From positions 1-5,139 of the forward strand of contig JAFZXW010000209.1 in NCBI GenBank assembly GCA_017616575.1: 5,139 nt of DNA. Reading direction: 5' to 3'. Origin of the DNA: Candidatus Methanomethylophilaceae archaeon (GTDB lineage Archaea; Thermoplasmatota; Thermoplasmata; Methanomassiliicoccales; Methanomethylophilaceae). This document shows, piece by piece, positions 3,741-5,139 of this stretch. Both the position numbers and the translations under genes were made by a program. Under the pieces are notes generated by a model that was not told where the DNA came from, did not search any database, and saw nothing but the letters and a program-made list of their open reading frames with translations. The stretch's first letter is position 1. Each line of letters opens with the position of its first letter.

Positions 3741-5139
3741 CTAAGTATAACCAATGTACATAATAGCGCATTTTGCATACGGCCGGCCTCTGCAGACTTC
3801 TCGAAACGAGAAACGTTTCGACAGGCCATTCCGAGTCCCCATCCTGGCCGGTCGTCTCTTTCTGAACATCGCCACGATGACGACGATTGCGGCCGCGACG
3901 ACGGCCAATGCCGCTGCCAATAGAAGGGTCGCATCCACGCCCCGGTTCGCATCTACCGCGAGCCCGAAACCGGAGTCCTCCCAGGACCTGGCATCAGCCG
4001 ACCGGCAATGGACCGTCGCATCGACGTTCAAGAACGCCGTGCTATCCCCCTCCGGGGCGTCGCCGGAGGCGTAGACGTCCTCCAACCCTAGGCAGTCAGC
4101 GAATGCATACCCTCCGAGACGGGATACGGACGACGGCAGGTCCAGGCTTCTCAAGGACACACATCCCCTGAACGCCGAGGCCCCGATCTCCTCGGTCCCG
4201 TTCAGGTCGGCCTTCCTTAGCGAGGAGCAGTCGCGGAATGCCTCCGGCCCTATCGCGGAGACGCCGTCCGGGATGCTGACAGATGTCAAGGAGGAGCACC
4301 TGTTGAACGCCCCGTAACCAATGCTCCCCGCACCGTCTTCCATCTCAACCCGGCTCAACGACGAGCAGTATCCGAACATGCGGGGGCAGACCTCGGTTCC
4401 CACGCGGACCGACTCCAACCCGTCGCAAATGTAGAACGCCCCCTCGCCTACGAACCGGGAGGACACGTCCAGATCCTTCAGCGAACGGCATTCGCGGAAG
4501 GCCTCGAACCCTATGTACCCGACGGACTCCGGGAAAACGGCCTCTTCCAGGTAAAGACAAGCGCGGAACGCCTCGTCGCCGATGCTCTCGAGGGTCTCAG
4601 GAAGGGATACGTCCTTGACGTCGCAATAGTAGAAGGCCCTCTGGCCTATGCTCCTCAATCCTTCCTCGATGACCACCTTCGACACGTCCGCCCTCCTCCG
4701 GACGTTCCCGTCGTCAGCCATCGTCCCGGCGAACGCGTACTCGGCCACGCCTACGACCCCGACGCCGTCTATATTGCCACGGATCACGACGCTTCCGTCC
4801 GTGGCCGATCCTCCGACCGCGACAACGCCGTCGGGCAAGAAGGCGTACTCCACGCCGTCTTCCGTCGCCGTCCTTATCGTCTCAGCGTCCTCCCATCCCT
4901 CCGCTGAGGGCATCGCATGCACCGTCACCCCCTCCAGGATCCTTCCCATCTCCGGACGGTCTCCCATGAAATAGAGGTCTTTGAGCCCCAAGCACCCGTC
5001 GAACGCCCCGACCTCGACGGTCTTCAGGTTCTTTGAGAGGATTATCGCCGAAGAGGGGCACCCGTCCAGCGCAGATGAGGAAATTATGCAGACGTCGTAT
5101 CCCTCCAAGACCGCTGGCAGGTGCAGGACCTCCTCGTCG
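3741..5139 (-). CDS. BspA-type LRR surface protein with C-terminal membrane anchor, 5' end outside window
   Basis: Probable cell-surface LRR protein; ligand unknown. The frame is open through the right edge. The first in-window start (TTG at 5108) is preceded by ten in-frame codons reading DEEVLHLPAV, which fit the repeat, so it is not the true start. Numbering from that TTG: 1-50 are the end of a first LRR module (SALDGC, VGAFDGCLGLKDLYFMGD), closed by a cap ending GWED (to 74). Residues 82-128 are a beta-type segment (VEYAFLPDG, VVIRGNIDGV, EYAFAG). Residues 152-350 hold about nine LRR_5 repeats, closed by a second cap (SWED). Residues 392-414 form a membrane helix (LLLAAALAVVAAAIVVIVAMF) followed by RKRRPAR. 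This orientation puts the LRRs outside and about 40 basic residues inside. The stop is TAG. No signal peptide is visible because the N-terminus is missing. The tail has unusual codon use (see findings). Confidence 0.92.
   Translation of the reverse strand, partial: DEEVLHLPAVLEGYDVCIISSSALDGCPSSAIILSKNLKTVEVGAFDGCLGLKDLYFMGDRPEMGRILEGVTVHAMPSAEGWEDAETIRTATEDGVEYAFLPDGVVAVGGSATDGSVVIRGNIDGVGVVGVAEYAFAGTMADDGNVRRRADVSKVVIEEGLRSIGQRAFYYCDVKDVSLPETLESIGDEAFRACLYLEEAVFPESVGYIGFEAFRECRSLKDLDVSSRFVGEGAFYICDGLESVRVGTEVCPRMFGYCSSLSRVEMEDGAGSIGYGAFNRCSSLTSVSIPDGVSAIGPEAFRDCSSLRKADLNGTEEIGASAFRGCVSLRSLDLPSSVSRLGGYAFADCLGLEDVYASGDAPEGDSTAFLNVDATVHCRSADARSWEDSGFGLAVDANRGVDATLLLAAALAVVAAAIVVIVAMFRKRRPARMGTRNGLSKRFSFREVCRGRPYAKCAIMYIGYT
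3742..3750 (-). promoter_or_regulatory. Candidate archaeal TATA box for the 1044-residue gene
   Basis: On the minus strand, TTATACTTA lies in an AT-rich patch (about 3700-3775) that stands out from the GC-rich surroundings and overlaps the stop codon of the upstream gene. If it is a TATA box, transcription would start roughly 25 nt downstream, near 3720, giving a leader of about 140 nt. No clear purine-rich BRE precedes it, and the match to TTTATATA is only partial. Separate transcription of the two genes is plausible given the 163-bp gap, but read-through from upstream is equally possible. Confidence 0.3.
3801..3821. repeat. Perfect 8-bp inverted repeat inside the tail of the LRR membrane protein
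   Basis: TCGAAACG at 3801-3808 and CGTTTCGA at 3814-3821 flank a 5-nt spacer. The hairpin falls within the codons for KRFSFRE, in the cytoplasmic tail after the membrane helix. It could be a coincidence, a protein-binding dyad, or a former terminator now inside the reading frame. It has no long T run on the minus strand. Confidence 0.5.
4059..4655 (-). repeat. BspA-type leucine-rich repeat block of the membrane-anchored protein
   Basis: About nine repeats of 20-23 residues are carried by AFxxC anchors: RAFYYC, EAFRAC, EAFRECRSL, GAFYIC, a degenerate RMFGYC, GAFNRC, EAFRDC, SAFRGC and YAFADC. Most are preceded by (S/A/E)IG or a similar pair and followed by a strand such as LTSVSIP or LRSLDLP. 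The first unit is one residue short after the Cys, the same kind of irregularity seen in the third LRR of the neighbouring protein. The fifth unit (CPRMFGYC) has lost the IG..AF signature. Confidence 0.9.

Noticed and set aside
3567..3743. Possible pyrrolysine read-through of the TAG stop of the LRR membrane protein: the frame stays open 57 codons to a TAG just inside the next gene
   Set aside because: The extension has no domain and odd composition, and it crosses the intergenic leader and promoter-like region. TAG is also used as an ordinary stop in Pyl-using methanogens. No PYLIS-like evidence can be judged here.
3781..3788. GGCCGGCC palindrome
   Set aside because: A short 8-bp GC palindrome is expected by chance in GC-rich coding DNA and has no partner or context suggesting a binding site.
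5106..5108. TTG as the start codon of the right-hand LRR gene
   Set aside because: The same frame continues upstream to the window edge with LRR-compatible sequence (EEVLHLPAV). A signal peptide expected for a surface protein is absent, so the start is outside the window.

Overview
The window carries two large genes in tandem on the minus strand. Both encode cell-surface proteins built from BspA-type leucine-rich repeats (LRR_5 family). The DNA is GC-rich. The best guess is a gut or rumen methanogenic archaeon of the Methanomassiliicoccales (Methanomethylophilaceae-like). The pointers are a short charged N-terminus followed by a hydrophobic signal, no LPXTG sorting motif, a C-terminal membrane helix followed by Arg/Lys, an AGGTG Shine-Dalgarno, and a BspA/Ig-like adhesin style known from these genomes. 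This is a style-based inference. A gut Gram-positive bacterium is not excluded, and no phylogenetic marker gene is present.

Layout in the direction of transcription (high to low coordinates). From the right edge to 3741 runs the 3' part of an LRR protein (gene B). Its start lies outside the window, and it ends with one membrane helix and a basic tail. A 163-bp gap follows with a possible promoter, a small hairpin and a Shine-Dalgarno. Gene A (3577 to 443, 1044 residues) is then complete: signal sequence, two Ig-like (Big_2) domains, a DUF4430-like domain, two tandem MBG-type units, and two LRR modules. A strong GC hairpin 27 nt past its stop may terminate transcription. Positions 1-442 hold no gene I can support, only short open frames running off the left edge.

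The two proteins are probably paralogous surface adhesins or ligand-binding proteins. B is held by a C-terminal helix; A has no C-terminal anchor and is either secreted or held at its N-terminus. The most notable features are internal. Gene A has two 159-bp segments, exactly 444 bp apart, that differ at only two bases while their flanks have diverged, which points to recent gene conversion or recombination. Each protein also appears to contain a repeated 'LRR plus cap' module. I found no RNA gene, CRISPR array, insertion sequence or recognisable defence or mobile system, and no evidence for a wholly new system.
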